Shown: one piece after another, positions 1 to 9,654 of the stretch
Layout: every line of letters begins with the position of its first letter
Position numbering within the stretch: position 1 is the first letter of the stretch
Assembly: GCA_963824985.1 (NCBI GenBank)
Contig: CAWGRQ010000034.1
Coordinates: 129,613 to 193,612, forward strand
Length of the DNA stretch: 64,000 nt
Direction of reading: 5' to 3'
From: JAFNAG01 sp963824985
GTDB taxonomy: Bacteria; Acidobacteriota; UBA6911
Program-made: the position numbers and the translations under genes
Notes under the pieces: generated by a model
The model's database searches: none
Told to the model about the DNA's origin: nothing
Seen by the model: only the letters and a program-made list of their open reading frames with translations

Positions 1-1564
1 AAGCGGGATGGTGTGAGAAGTGCTGCGCGGGTCGCAGGAACCGGAGTTTCTGCTGGAGAGGCGGGATCGTGATCTCGCCACCTTGGGTGGACTCGTTTTC
101 CAGGGCTTGTTCGAGGATGTGACCGACCCGGGTTACGTCGATGAGATCAACCGACAGGGCGCGGAGGCAGGCCGCCTCGGCCCGATCCCGGCCGTAACGT
201 TCGGACAGGCGCAGGAGTTTCTGCACCTGTCGCAACCGGCTCCAGGGGAACTCACCTTCGAGCAGCTTGTCGGCGAAGTCACCAACGGCCGGGCCGATCT
301 CCCGGGCCTTTCTGCGATAAAAGTCCGGGTAGCGCATGGCGTACGGAGCGCGTTCCTTGGGGTAGTCTTCGTAGTCGGTCGACCGGCCGCCACGAGGTTG
401 TTGCTTGTGGGTCTTGATCACTTCGGCGCCGAGGTAGATCCGGACGAGAGCGCCGTCGGCACGAACGTCGACTTCCTTGCCGATGTAGCGGGTGGGAACC
501 GAGTACAGCCCGGAATCGAAGCGGATGTGATGATCCGGATGGACCGTGCACTTCCCCCACTTCGGCACAACGAAACGCTCGGGTTTCAGCGGAATGAGGA
601 CGCTCTTTTCCTCCGCTTCAAAGACGTCAAGCGGAACACACCGGGTGGTTCCGTGAATACGACGGCCCGCGGTTTCACGGCACCAGACAAGCGCCTTTCT
701 GGCGACGTCGTCGAGGTCAACGAAGGACGCACCCTTGAAGAAACGCTCCCGAACATACCGAACGTGCCGTTCCACAGCAGGCTTATCCTTGGGGTGGTAG
801 GGCCGCGCGGGATCCGGAATGAATCCCCGAAAGGCGGCGTACTCGAGAAACGTCCGGGTGAAACGGGGGACCAGTGGATCAGCCAAGTCAATGCATGGCT
901 TCAGGTTGTCGAGCACGATCCGTTTGGGACAGCCGTCGAAGAAACGAAGCGCTTCCTCGAAACAGCGGATGACCGACTCCAGATCCTGACGAAACACCGG
1001 TACGACGCACGATAGCCGGCTGTAGCCGAGCACCATAACGAAACCATGCACGACCCGGGGTTTGGCGTTGCCGAGTTCGTGCAGGTAGCCGAGTCGGCCG
1101 AAGTCAACCTCGGCGTACTCTCCTGGATTGCCCTCGACCCGGCGCACGGTGATCGACGACGACCGGCCAAACTCACACCACTTTCGCGCGAAACGATGCA
1201 ACGAGGAATAGGGGATCGGGACGCCTTCCCGAGCCAGAAGGTCATGAACCCTCGTAAGCAGGAGCTTGTCTTCTTCCAGCCACTGACGGATGCGATCGCG
1301 ATAAGGCAGAAGGAATGTCTCCGTTTCCCCGGGTGTGACCGGGGAGTGATCTCCTCGTACCCCATTGATCAAAGTGGCCACGGTGTGATCGTCGGGTGGA
1401 GGATCACCAGGCTTGAGCCCCAATCGCCCCGCAGCATTAACAATCCGACGAACCGTCTTGCGGTCAAGACCGGTCCCTCGCGCCAGGGCACGAAACCCAT
1501 CCCCGGCCAGCCAACGTCGAACAACTTCCCTGTAATCCACGACTCGAACCTCCCGGTATGCCAT
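1..1564 (-). CDS. istA: IS21-family transposase IstA, cut by left window edge
   Basis: The minus-strand frame starting at ATG 1562-1564 (MAYREV) stays open to the left edge, more than 520 codons. The N-terminus has a helix-turn-helix-like segment (DYREVVRRWLAGDG). The DDE integrase core follows: AEVDFGRLGYLHE with the first Asp, IVLDNLK with the second Asp, and KPAVERHVRYVRE with the catalytic Glu. The IS21 family normally has a cointegrase IstA of about 500 residues followed by the ATPase helper IstB; istB would lie beyond the left edge. The frame was checked at several points without finding a shift. The long plus-strand ORF over the same bases is its shadow. Family call is firm; whether the element is complete cannot be seen. 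Confidence 0.88.
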   Translation of the reverse strand, partial: MAYREVRVVDYREVVRRWLAGDGFRALARGTGLDRKTVRRIVNAAGRLGLKPGDPPPDDHTVATLINGVRGDHSPVTPGETETFLLPYRDRIRQWLEEDKLLLTRVHDLLAREGVPIPYSSLHRFARKWCEFGRSSSITVRRVEGNPGEYAEVDFGRLGYLHELGNAKPRVVHGFVMVLGYSRLSCVVPVFRQDLESVIRCFEEALRFFDGCPKRIVLDNLKPCIDLADPLVPRFTRTFLEYAAFRGFIPDPARPYHPKDKPAVERHVRYVRERFFKGASFVDLDDVARKALVWCRETAGRRIHGTTRCVPLDVFEAEEKSVLIPLKPERFVVPKWGKCTVHPDHHIRFDSGLYSVPTRYIGKEVDVRADGALVRIYLGAEVIKTHKQQPRGGRSTDYEDYPKERAPYAMRYPDFYRRKAREIGPAVGDFADKLLEGEFPWSRLRQVQKLLRLSERYGRDRAEAACLRALSVDLIDVTRVGHILEQALENESTQGGEITIPPLQQKLRFLRPAQHFSHHPA

Positions 1565-1621
1565 TCATCCCTCCCTTCGGGGAAGGGAATGGCACACCTG
1601 CCAGTCGAGCTACAAGGGGGT

Positions 1622-1764
1622 GGGGGAATGCCCGTGAGAATCGGGTGGGGGAAAGGTCGTGAGAATCTCCCCCTCCAGGTGGGGGAATGCCCATGAGAAT
1701 CCCCCGGGGGAAAGGTCGTGAGAATCTAACGCTTCAGATGGGGGAAAGACGGCGAGAATTTACA
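1622..1764. repeat. IS21 terminal region with five 21-bp transposase-site-like repeats
   Basis: Five copies of a motif close to GGGGGAAAGGTCGTGAGAAT begin at 1622, 1647, 1681, 1706 and 1740, so the spacing alternates 25, 34, 25, 34 bp. They lie just upstream of istA. The outer copy runs into TTTACA at 1759-1764; read inward on the minus strand this gives TGTAAATTCTCGCC, and IS21-family ends typically start with TG. IS21 elements are known to carry multiple terminal repeats bound by the transposase, so this is taken as one complete end of the element, at 1764. Confidence 0.75.
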
Positions 1765-1911
1765 AGATTCCTCGGTTTGCCGCATTGGATCTTAAGTTGT
1801 ATTTGCGTTGAACGAGTTGTTGCGTGTCCTTGCGGCAGGCGTGCGTGACTCGGTTTGAGGCGGTTTGATATCGTCCGGCTGTCGACGCCAAGAGCGTCAG
1901 GAGGACAGCCG

Positions 1912-2337
1912 ATGACATCAAAGCGAGTAACCGCACCCGCTGTAATTCCCGCCGAGATTCGAGAACTCAGCCGTCAGATCGAGCAGTGGCGCAGCACCCG
2001 CCGGCATCGTATGCCAATGCCGGAGCCGCTCTGGACGTTGGCGGCGAACCTCGCCGCGCACCACGGTGTTGCTCAAGTATCCCGGTTTTTGCGTCTGGAC
2101 TACTACTCCCTCAAGGAACGTGTCCAACCTGCAGAGCGACAAGCAATCACGGCACCTGAATCGAGGTCGACTCGACCGACGTTTGTCGAGCTCCCTTCGT
2201 GGACTGCGCCTGCTGTTTCAGAGTGCAGTATTGAACTGGAACACCCACGTGGGCAAAGGATGCGGATTCATATAAGAGGAGCGGAGCTTCCGGACCTTGG
2301 GGCGCTCACCCGCACGTTCTGGGGTATGAAGGGATGA
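1912..2337 (+). CDS. IS66 accessory protein Orf1 (TnpA-like)
   Basis: The first gene of the IS66 element encodes about 141 residues from ATG 1912, which has an AGGAGG-type site 8 bases upstream. IS66 elements usually carry two small accessory genes before the transposase, and this one matches in position and character: a helix-turn-helix-like N-terminal half (AAHHGVAQVSRFLRLDYYSLK) and a C-terminal ELEHPRGQRMRIHIRG segment typical of the family. An in-frame start at 1855 has no ribosome site and is less likely. The stop overlaps the next start (ATGA), so the two are probably translationally coupled. The exact role in transposition is not settled. Confidence 0.75.
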   Translation: MTSKRVTAPAVIPAEIRELSRQIEQWRSTRRHRMPMPEPLWTLAANLAAHHGVAQVSRFLRLDYYSLKERVQPAERQAITAPESRSTRPTFVELPSWTAPAVSECSIELEHPRGQRMRIHIRGAELPDLGALTRTFWGMKG

Positions 2338-2807
2338 TTCAAGTCACCTCGCATATGCGCATCGTTGTCGCCGTCGAGCCGGTGGATTTCCGCAACGGCA
2401 TCGACGGCTTGGCACGGATCTGCAAAGAAGTGCTCAAGGCTGACCCGTTCGCAGGTTGGTTTTTTGTTTTTCGGAGCCGGCGAGGCACCGCGATAAAGGC
2501 ACTCTGTTACGACGGCCAGGGATTTTATCTGATTCAAAAACGGTTGTCGTCGGGGAGGTTCCGCTACTGGCCCGGGAACGGGTCCGAGATATCGAGCGCG
2601 CTGGAAGCACACCAGCTGCAGGTGCTCCTCGCTGCGGGCGATCCGACCGCGGGCGCGCGGCGCACCAACATGGAAGCGTGTAAGCCCGTCGCGCCGACCA
2701 GAGATTTGAAGATAGGACTTGTGTTCCGTTTTCACCTCTGTTATCGTGCGCGGCATGGAAACAGAGTTGAAGTACCGCGGGCGCACGATCACGGGCACGG
2801 ACATTGA
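2334..2807 (+). CDS. tnpB: IS66 accessory protein TnpB (Orf2)
   Basis: The gene overlaps orf1 by an ATGA. The first 120 or so residues match the IS66 Orf2 family: VAVEPVDFRNGIDGLARIC near the N-terminus, FVFRSRRGTAIKALCYDGQGF in the middle and AHQLQVLLAAGDPT near residue 100. Orf2 proteins usually end at about 115 residues, but this frame runs on to 157, giving a tail (from about RRTNMEAC) that overlaps the next gene and looks non-native. A shifted or lost stop is likely. The protein is required in many IS66 elements, with no known catalytic activity. Confidence 0.78.
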   Translation: MIQVTSHMRIVVAVEPVDFRNGIDGLARICKEVLKADPFAGWFFVFRSRRGTAIKALCYDGQGFYLIQKRLSSGRFRYWPGNGSEISSALEAHQLQVLLAAGDPTAGARRTNMEACKPVAPTRDLKIGLVFRFHLCYRARHGNRVEVPRAHDHGHGH

Positions 2808-3689
2808 ACTCATCCGTCGACTCGTTGCCGAGAATCCGCGGCTGAGCCGCCGCGCGCTATCGAGCAGGCTCTGCGAGGCATGGGACTGGCGCCAGGCCAA
2901 CGGCGCGCTCTGCGACATGGTCTGCCGGGGGCTGATGCTGCGACTCCACCGGGAGGGGCATATTGAGCTTTCCGCCGGTGCGCTGGGTGAATCCCAACCC
3001 TCTGGCGCACCGCAACCCGGACAGGAAGCGGCCGGCGCCGGTCCTGGTGGATGAGACAACGCTCGAAGGCGCGCTCGCTGAGATCCGGCCGCTCGAGTTC
3101 GAACAGGTGCGCCGCACGGTCGAGGAACGGCTCTTCAATAGTCTGCTCGACCGGTACCATTACCTGGGCTACACGCAGCCCGTCGGCGAGCATCTGAAGT
3201 ATGTGGTCTACGCCCAGGGCCGCCCGATTGCGTGCCTGGGGTGGTCGTCGGCGCCCCGGCATCTCGGGCCGCGCGACCGGTTCATCGGATGGCCGGCGGA
3301 AGCCCGGCGCAGGAACATCCGCTATCTCGCCTATAACACGCGGTTTCTGATTCTCCCGTTCGTGTAACGTTCCGTATCTTGCGTCCCACATTCTTGCCTG
3401 CATGGCGCGCCGGCTGCCCGAGGACTGGGAACGCCACTACGGCCATTCCATCTACTACCTGGAAACCTTCGTCGATCCGGGACGTTTCCGGGGCACCTGC
3501 TACCGGGCCGCCAACTGGCGCTACCTCGGCCTGACGACCGGCCGCGGCAAGGACGCTCCCACCAGGAAAGCCAACCGCCCCTCGAAAGAGGTTCTCGGGT
3601 ATCCGCTCCGGAAGGATTTCCGCCGGCTGCTTGGAGAGGTAGATGAAGCCACCTGTCGAGCGGCTGGAAATAAGCATGGAAGAGCTTGA
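2755..3689 (+). pseudogene. DruA-like DUF4338 protein inside IS66, two frameshifts
   Basis: Three plus-strand fragments in three frames join to one protein of about 300 residues. The first, from ATG 2755 (METELKYRGRTITG), runs to about 2965. The second, 2963-3367, carries VRWVNPNPLAHRNPDRKR, YHYLGYTQPVGEHLKYVV and RRNIRYLAYNTRFLILP. The third, through 3402-3689, carries ASHILACMARRLPEDW, YYLETFVDPGRFRGTCYRAA and KEVLGYPLRKDFR. This matches DUF4338, the family of DruA from Druantia anti-phage systems, which also occurs as a free-standing gene beside IS66 genes. A one-base change near 2965 and an extra T near 3365 account for the shifts. No other Druantia gene is nearby, so a defence role is not supported here. 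Confidence 0.72.
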
Positions 3690-5307
3690 GGACATTCTGG
3701 AACGGGCGAAGACCAGTCCTCTGACCGAGGAGGAGTGCGCCAAGCTCCACAAGGCGTTTGAGACGCTGATGTATGTGACGGATCTGGTCGGGGACAAGGA
3801 CACCACCATCGCCAGACTTCGGAAGATCCTTTTCGGCGCGAGCACCGAAAAGATCCGCAATGTCCTGGGCGGCGAGGGCCCGAAGGCTGCAAGCTGGAAG
3901 AGACGGGAGAGGCGGGTTCCGCTGGAAAGCAGCCTGTCGATCCAGCCGGGGAGGCGTTCGACGAAAAGCCCAAGGGACATGGCCGCAACGGGGCTGAAGC
4001 CTTCACCGGAGCCAGGCGGATTTGTGTCGAACACGGGTCGTTGAAGTCGGGCCAGCGCTGCCCGAAGTGCGGCAAGGGGAAGATCTATCGCATCAAAGAG
4101 CCCGCAGTCGTGGTTCGAATCACGGAAAAGGCGCCGCTGGAGGCCACGGTTTACGAGATGGAACGCTGGCGCTGCAACCTCTGCGGTGAGGTGTTCACGG
4201 CCAAGGCCCCCGAGGAGGTGGGGCCGGCCAAATGGGACGAAGCCGCGGCGAGCATGGTCGGGTTGCTGAAGTACGGCACCGGGATGCCTTTCCATCGGCT
4301 CGAGCAGCTGCAGAAGAGCCTGGGGATCCCGCTGCCGGCTTCGACGCAGTGGCAGATGGTCAAGGAGACGGCCGAGGCGATCGAGCCGGCGTGGGAGGAA
4401 CTCGTCCGGGAGGCGGCTCAGGGAGAAGTGCTGCACAACGACGACACGACGGCGGTGATCCTGGAGAGCATCCACGAGCGGCGTAAGCGCGAACAGGCCG
4501 AGGAATACGGCGAGGCGCCCGAGCCCGGGGAACGTACCGGCACATTCACAACGGGGATCGTGTCGGTCGTCGGGGAACGCAAGATCGCGTTGTTTTTCAC
4601 CGGGCCATCAGCATGCGGGAGAAAACCTGAGGGACGTCCTCCTGAAGCGTGCGGCAGGACTGCCGGCGCCGATCCAGATGTGCGACGGGCTGGCACGAAA
4701 CGAGCCGGAGCTCCCCGAAGAGCTCCGGGTGATTCTCCTCCAATTGCAATGCGCACGCAAGAAGGCGGATACGTCGATGTAGCCTACCCGGTTTCCGGAG
4801 GAGTGCCGCTACGTCCTCGAAGTTTTTCGCGATGTCTATCATAACGATGCTGTGGCGCACCGTCGGGGGATGTCGCCTGACGAACGCCTGGCATTCCACC
4901 AAGCCGAGAGCGCTCCGCGGATGGAGGATCTGCGGCGCTGGATGGCCGAGCAGCTTGACGACAAGAAAGTAGAGCCCAACTCCGGGTTGGGAGAGGCAAT
5001 CCGCTATACGCAGAAACGGTGGGACCCGCTCACCCGGTTCCTGGAGGTCGCGGGCGTACCCCTCGATAACAACGCCGCGGAGCGAATTTTGAAGAAAGCG
5101 ATATTGAGTCGGAAGAATAGTTACTTCTATAAGACGGCCCGAGGTGCCCATGTCGGGGACATGTTCATGAGTCTGATCCACACAACAGAGCTCGTGAGTG
5201 CCAACCCGTTCGACTATCTGACGGAACTGCAGAAGCATGTCAAAGAGGTGAAGAGTAATCCCTCGCATTGGATGCCGTGGAACTACCGGGAAAACGTCGA
5301 AGGATGA
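3643..5307 (+). pseudogene. tnpC: IS66 transposase TnpC, multiply frameshifted
   Basis: The gene begins at ATG 3643 with the leucine-zipper-like N-terminus (EISMEELEDILERAK) and RKILFGASTEKI. It shifts frame near 3895, then continues through the zinc-finger region (QRCPKCGKGKIY ... RCNLCGEVF) and the catalytic core (VLHNDDTTAVILE, residues DD near 4440). It breaks again between about 4605 and 4850, where homology to the conserved RFPEECRYVLE segment is scattered over frames and an in-frame TAG occurs near 4780. It ends with the intact C-terminus containing PLDNNAAERILKKAI, which holds the catalytic Glu, and the DYLTELQKH tail. At least three frame changes make it inactive. Confidence 0.85.
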
Positions 5308-5945
5308 AAGCGCACGCCGTTCGACAGAGTCGGTCGTCACGACTTGCGCGAATGAAGCATGACAAAACTTGAGAAAAGATCGCTCGACGTAAATCTGGTC
5401 GTACCACCCTCAACTCAAACCCTCACGAATACACTCCGAGATACTCCATCAGGGATTTGCATGAACTGCTCGACATCGTGATTGCGCAGGGCGGGCGTCA
5501 GGCGGTGGAGCTTTACCTCGAAGAGTGGCTGTGCAGCGCCGGCGAATCCGGGCTGCAACTGATCGACGGACGCGGCCGCCGCCCAACTCGCAGCAAAAAT
5601 ATCGGGTCACGCATCGCTACCGCAAGGACACGTTGTTGCGAAGAAAAACTCAGTTGGCGTAAACGCCCTATACGGAAACAACCCTGAAACCGCAAACTAA
5701 AGCCATAGGAGTAAAAATCAGGCTGGGAAACCCGAAAATGTCATTGTACGGGTAGCCGACTTTACGACAGTTGACTTGGCTTAAACATGTTAACTGCCAT
5801 TGTTTCACCGAGATAGAATCGCCTTAGCCAGCATCGTCACGCAGCATGAATCCATACTCTGGACGCTCGATGGAGTGATAAGATGATTACGATCGGCCAT
5901 GAACAAAATCCGATGTAGTCGATTCGAGGCATGCGGAGATCCATA
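5308..5945. other. IS66 right end and unassigned sequence
   Basis: The first part to about 5664 is the non-coding right end of the IS66 element. An open frame at 5457-5687 (76 codons, MHELLDIVIAQGG start) overlaps the inverted repeat and is not recognisable. From 5665 to 5945 no gene, RNA or repeat was recognised; the stretch is clearly less GC-rich than its surroundings. Confidence 0.4.
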
Positions 5946-6989
5946 ATGCTGGAAATAATATTTCGGCTACCGTTTCTTATTTGCGTTATCTTTTTGCTGC
6001 AATCCAGCATGCCCGTGAGGGTGTTCCTCGGCGATCTCAATCACCCAGTTGTCTCGGGAGAGGTCTGGCTAGTTTCGCATCAGTGGGGGCATTATCCCGG
6101 AACTCTGCTAGCATTGATTCGTGACGGAAATCTTGAACCGGTCGCTGAGCCAATTCCCATCCAATGGGTGGAACAATCGTTTAATTTCAGGCTGCTGGTG
6201 AGTATATCGGAGCGGGCACTCCCCACCCGCAATATTCATGCAGCCGATGAAGCCTACGCGCAGGATCTGATTCGAGAATTCGACCACAATTATCTCTCCG
6301 CACCTATGGAGAAATCCGACCAGGGGCGAAATTGGACAGTGGCTTTAAAAGGAATGGGGAGGATGGACGGAAATACACTTATACTCGCGCGTCCCCTTCA
6401 GCGTACTCTCCGGTTGCTCTATCCGGACGGACGGCCTCTCGTCGGTGCAGATATCCCGGTGATCCTATTCGGAACGGCCGAGAATCACTGCGGATATCTG
6501 GCGGGCCCTAAAATAGGCACGTTCAGCACAAATGGCCAAGGACGAATCGCGTTCGAAGCGCCGCCTGGAGATTTAGCCCTTCACCTATCCTACTACCGCG
6601 AGAACCACACCGGACCGGCAGGGATCAATTATATTCTTGAGGACGGACTTGTAACTGGTCCCGAGGTAGCTATCACCCTGCGAAACTGGTGGGATCTTCC
6701 CGTGCGATCCTACACGGTTACCTTTCGCACGAATGCCGGAAAGCCACTGACGGGTGCCAGACTGACGGGCTGTCTGTGGAACGAAGTCTGCGGGGCAACC
6801 TGTGGACCAATTCCTATGAGTGGAGACGCGTTAGCCGACCGTTCAGGAAAAATGCAATTCAAGATCCAGGACCTGCGCAGTATGCAAACCATCACGGTCG
6901 TCAACACGGATGGAGAAAAGCGGCAGTTGAACAACTCCGAGATGCGTGAACTCATGAATACCGGCAGCTTGACTTTCATCTGGCGGTAA
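5946..6989 (+). CDS. Hypothetical membrane-anchored or secreted protein
   Basis: About 347 residues from ATG 5946; an alternative start at 5931 adds five residues. The N-terminus has a hydrophobic segment (IIFRLPFLICVIFLLQ) compatible with a signal peptide or anchor. The rest looks like a chain of beta-sandwich domains: the segments TLRLLYPDGRPLVGADIPVI (about residue 165) and TVTFRTNAGKPLTGARLTG (about 265) share the pattern of carboxypeptidase-regulatory-like domains, with a strand, a 'DGRPL/AGKPL' turn and a next strand. No catalytic motif was seen. It stands alone between mobile-element debris, and no family name can be given. Confidence 0.55.
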   Translation: MLEIIFRLPFLICVIFLLQSSMPVRVFLGDLNHPVVSGEVWLVSHQWGHYPGTLLALIRDGNLEPVAEPIPIQWVEQSFNFRLLVSISERALPTRNIHAADEAYAQDLIREFDHNYLSAPMEKSDQGRNWTVALKGMGRMDGNTLILARPLQRTLRLLYPDGRPLVGADIPVILFGTAENHCGYLAGPKIGTFSTNGQGRIAFEAPPGDLALHLSYYRENHTGPAGINYILEDGLVTGPEVAITLRNWWDLPVRSYTVTFRTNAGKPLTGARLTGCLWNEVCGATCGPIPMSGDALADRSGKMQFKIQDLRSMQTITVVNTDGEKRQLNNSEMRELMNTGSLTFIWR

Positions 6990-7301
6990 ATGCGCCAGGC
7001 TGGTTCGACACTCGGATGTGGTTTGGGCTCGCGCTTTCCGCTACCTATTTATCCAAGAAAAGTGACTGACATTTGGAGCCCCAATACGCGAGATTCAAGG
7101 CTGCTTTGATTCAACGCGGGCGGATTACGGCCTTATCGGACAAGTGGTAAAGGACGTTTTAGAAGCTGCCCAGGGACGACACGTGGCGAAGAGCGACAGC
7201 GCCACCCCCGCGAAATCCCGATCCGGGAAGTAATCCGGATGTTAATGGATAGATTCTTTATCCGTGACTTCTTTGCAATTTACAAAGAAAAATCATCAAA
7301 A
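6990..7301. other. No gene recognised
   Basis: No convincing coding frame, RNA or repeat was seen. A 62-codon plus-strand frame (7239-7427) runs antisense over the end of the next pseudogene and is judged spurious. Confidence 0.4.
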
Positions 7302-9159
7302 TCATGCGGCCATCTTAGCATAGGCTCTGGCGAAATCGTGTTCGCGAAGGTAGAGGGCGGTTCCCATGACTCGCCGTCCCTACAGGGTTACTCGCCAGCG
7401 CCGAGTCCGCGGAAGCTTCGCGATTAAGCCATGAGAGTGGAAGCGGCGGAAGATCCGGCTCACCTTAGAGCTGGCCTTTTTCGGATCATGACCGCAAGAA
7501 CGCAAATGCTGCGTCGATTGAAGCTTGCTCCGGATATCGCGGTTGGTGAAGCCTCTCAGGCAGTGTTCTCCGTCCATGACCGCTTGGAATAATTCGATAT
7601 CGTGATGAGCCAACGGATTAAAACCGGAGCAGCCGCGGCCGGCGGCATCCTTCTTGCTGGTGGTAATGCGATCGAGATCACGTTTGGCGTTGGTGGGATC
7701 ATCAACCACGGCAAGCGCGTCCAGATAGCGAGAGTTGGCCTTCAGGGAGACCTCGCGATAGCGGAACAACCATGCGACCCCTTTGCGCATGTCGACCCAT
7801 TCCATCTGCCTCTTGCCTTTGCGGGTCACTCTCTTGCGAACGCGGAATTCCTCGGGATTGTTAATGACGGTTTCCACCCGAAGAACGAGACCGGCCTTGT
7901 CGTACATCTTGAGCCAGTTCTCTTTGACACGATGTTTGATTCTCGATCCGCCGGTGCGGCGGCAAACAAAACTGGAGAGCTCCGAGACGACCTCTCCCTG
8001 GAAATTGCCATTTAGCTTTCGTCCCAGGAAGTTCATGACTTCCCTGGCGCCAAAGCACAGTGTGCTGTGGCTCAATAATTGTAATTGTTTAGCCAAATCA
8101 AATGGATGAAGAAGCAAAACGCAAAGACGCAAGGGCGCAAGGACGCAAAGATCGACACTGAGCAACAGGCGTGGGCGCAGCGCTTCGCGCTGGCGCATCC
8201 TTGGGCGAGCCGCGCGAGAAAGCGCGGGCAGGGGCTACCATGAGGATTGCGCTTTCTCGCGCGGCTCGCCCAAGGATGCGGCCGAAGGCCGCCCACGCCC
8301 GCGAACCGAAAGGAATCTCTTTGCGTCCTTGCGTCTTTGCGTTCTGCTGTTCAGTATCGGCTAAACAGTTGCCAGTAATTGAGGATAGAGTTCGCAGAGG
8401 TCCTCGCGACTTTTAAACTGGATGTCGGTTGAGTACTCGCTTTGGGTGGTCACCCAGTAGTACTGGAAGGGACGAAGAATATCCTGCATCTGAGGATTCA
8501 CAAGTCTTGCGTACCGGTTCAGAATTTTAGGCCATTTCAGACCTTGAAAACGATCGCGAATTTTTGGGCTTTCTTGATGTCGCCGACTGAGACCAAAACG
8601 TTATCGAGCTTGCTGTAGGGAACATCATGGGCCGACAGCTTTCGGGCCAGCCATTCATGCCCGTTGACGTAAACCTGCAGCTGCATGGGAAACCAGCTCT
8701 GGATCCGCACATGGATCAAACCGAAGTCGCGATCCATGAAGTAGTAGTAAAAATGCAGGCACTTGCGGCTCGCTGGCCTGACGAAGCGACCGCCCGCAGA
8801 AAAACAGACCGAGAAGGAGCGGCAGTTTTCCAGGATCGAGAAAATGCACACCAGGCCCTCGCGAATTCCGTCCCGCTCGGCCAGTTGCCGGGCTCTATCC
8901 TCCTTTCGGATATTCGACCTTAGGTACTCAAAGCGCCGGTTGTATTTCTTGGCCATGGCGACCGCGTGGTCCTTGACCCGCTCGGAGTTTTTTAACAGGA
9001 ACCGCTTGAGATTGCTGTCATTCAGTTCGAGAATGGTCAGGAATTGAGCCATCGCCCATCCGGACATGATGGGAAGGTAGCCCCGAAAGAGCATGCGATC
9101 GAAACAGGAAAGTACGCGCTGTGAATGCGATCTTCATGCTTGCGAAGGAACTCTTTCAT
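7302..9159 (-). pseudogene. Conserved protein of unknown function, interrupted and frameshifted
   Basis: The original start is ATG 9157-9159 (MKEFLRKHEDRIHS). A one-base insertion near 9115 shifts the frame to 8537-9094 (MLFRGYLPIMSGWAMAQF, CLHFYYYFMDRDFGLIHVRI, LQVYVNGHEWLARKL). The frame shifts again near 8550, then gives KWPKILNRYARLVNP and QYYWVTTQSEYSTD up to 8380, where a 292-bp mobile repeat is inserted. Past the repeat come FLGRKLNGNFQGEV, RIKHRVKENWLKMYDKAG and VETVINNPEEFRVRKR. An in-frame TAG at about 7380 is followed by the natural C-terminus GRRVMGTALYLREHDF, ending at 7302. From memory, similar proteins of about 500 residues are widespread in environmental genomes without assigned function. 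Rich in Arg, Lys and aromatic residues, so nucleic-acid binding is possible. Confidence 0.6.
8081..8372 (-). mobile_element. Palindromic MITE-like element, copy A
   Basis: 292 bp, non-coding. The ends are GTAATTGTTTAGCC (left) and GCAACTGTTTAGCC (right, read inward), a 14-bp imperfect terminal inverted repeat. The flanks are CAATAATT at 8073-8080 and CAGTAATT at 8373-8380, an 8-bp target duplication with one change. Removing the element and one flank joins the host gene in frame (ELYPQLLSHSTLCF on the minus strand). The core is a perfect 31-bp inverted repeat (8194-8224 with 8250-8280), and the outer arms carry complementary AACGCAAAGACGCAAGG-type runs. It lies in opposite orientation to copies B and C. 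Confidence 0.85.
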
Positions 9160-9235
9160 TGGCATACCTCCCGCGGATCTGAGATCGATGCCATAGGAAC
9201 CAGAAACCGAGTGGAAAAGGCAAGGGGAAAACGAA

Positions 9236-9595
9236 ATGAAAGACTTCCGGCAATTGAAAGTGTGGCAGAAAGCGCACGAGTTGGTGCTGGCACTCTACCA
9301 GATTACAGCATCATTTCCGCGGGCTGAAAGCTACGGACTCACCGCACAGATTCGCCGGGCGGCAGCGTCGATCCCCTCCAACTTGGCCGAAGGATGCGCG
9401 AGAGGTGGAGATGCGGAGTTGGCCCGCTTCTGTTGTATCGCCAGAGGCTCGGCTAGCCAGCTCGAATATCAACTACTGTTGAGCCGAGACCTGAAGCTGA
9501 TCCAGGAAGATGATTATGAGAAGCTCGAGCCGCGCATCACGGAGATCAAGCGCATGCTGACGGTGTTTGTGCAGAAGCTGACAGCTGAAAGCTGA
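9236..9595 (+). CDS. Four-helix bundle protein (S23 rRNA-IVP family)
   Basis: 119 residues. The sequence follows the family pattern throughout: KDFRQLKVWQKAHELVLALY at the start, the central LTAQIRRAAASIPSNLAEG motif and GSASQLEYQLLLSRDL before the C-terminal helix. Members were first found encoded in intervening sequences of 23S rRNA genes and form homopentameric four-helix bundles. They also occur as isolated genes in many environmental genomes, and no molecular function is established. Here it stands alone, next to a decayed unknown gene and a short repeat. Confidence 0.88.
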   Translation: MKDFRQLKVWQKAHELVLALYQITASFPRAESYGLTAQIRRAAASIPSNLAEGCARGGDAELARFCCIARGSASQLEYQLLLSRDLKLIQEDDYEKLEPRITEIKRMLTVFVQKLTAES

Positions 9596-9654
9596 GTGCT
9601 GAAAGCGCGCGGCCCCCGTCAATCTCGGATACTTGGTTGCGGCCTCGGGCCGCG

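Larger units (their letters stand above)
1799..5664 (+). mobile_element. IS66-family element with DUF4338 passenger, decayed
   Basis: Gene order is orf1, tnpB, a DruA-like passenger and tnpC, all on the plus strand. A 13-bp perfect inverted repeat (CGTGTCCTTGCGG at 1823-1835, its complement at 5620-5632) continues inward for a further 17 positions with five mismatches, which places both ends. The outer limits, about 1799 and 5664, are estimates; no target duplication was seen. The passenger and tnpC carry several frameshifts, so the element cannot move itself. The IS21 end lies only about 35 bp to the left. Confidence 0.7.

Noticed and set aside
20..1015. 331-codon plus-strand ORF
   Set aside because: It is the antisense shadow of the IS21 transposase, whose minus-strand frame shows clear DDE motifs.
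2755..3689. Druantia defence system
   Set aside because: Only a frameshifted DruA-like gene inside an IS66 is present; no druBCDE-type helicase or partner genes were seen.
5457..5687. 76-codon ORF in the right end of the IS66 element
   Set aside because: It overlaps the inverted repeat and shows no recognisable protein features.
7239..7427. 62-codon ORF
   Set aside because: Antisense to the end of the conserved unknown pseudogene; no ribosome site.
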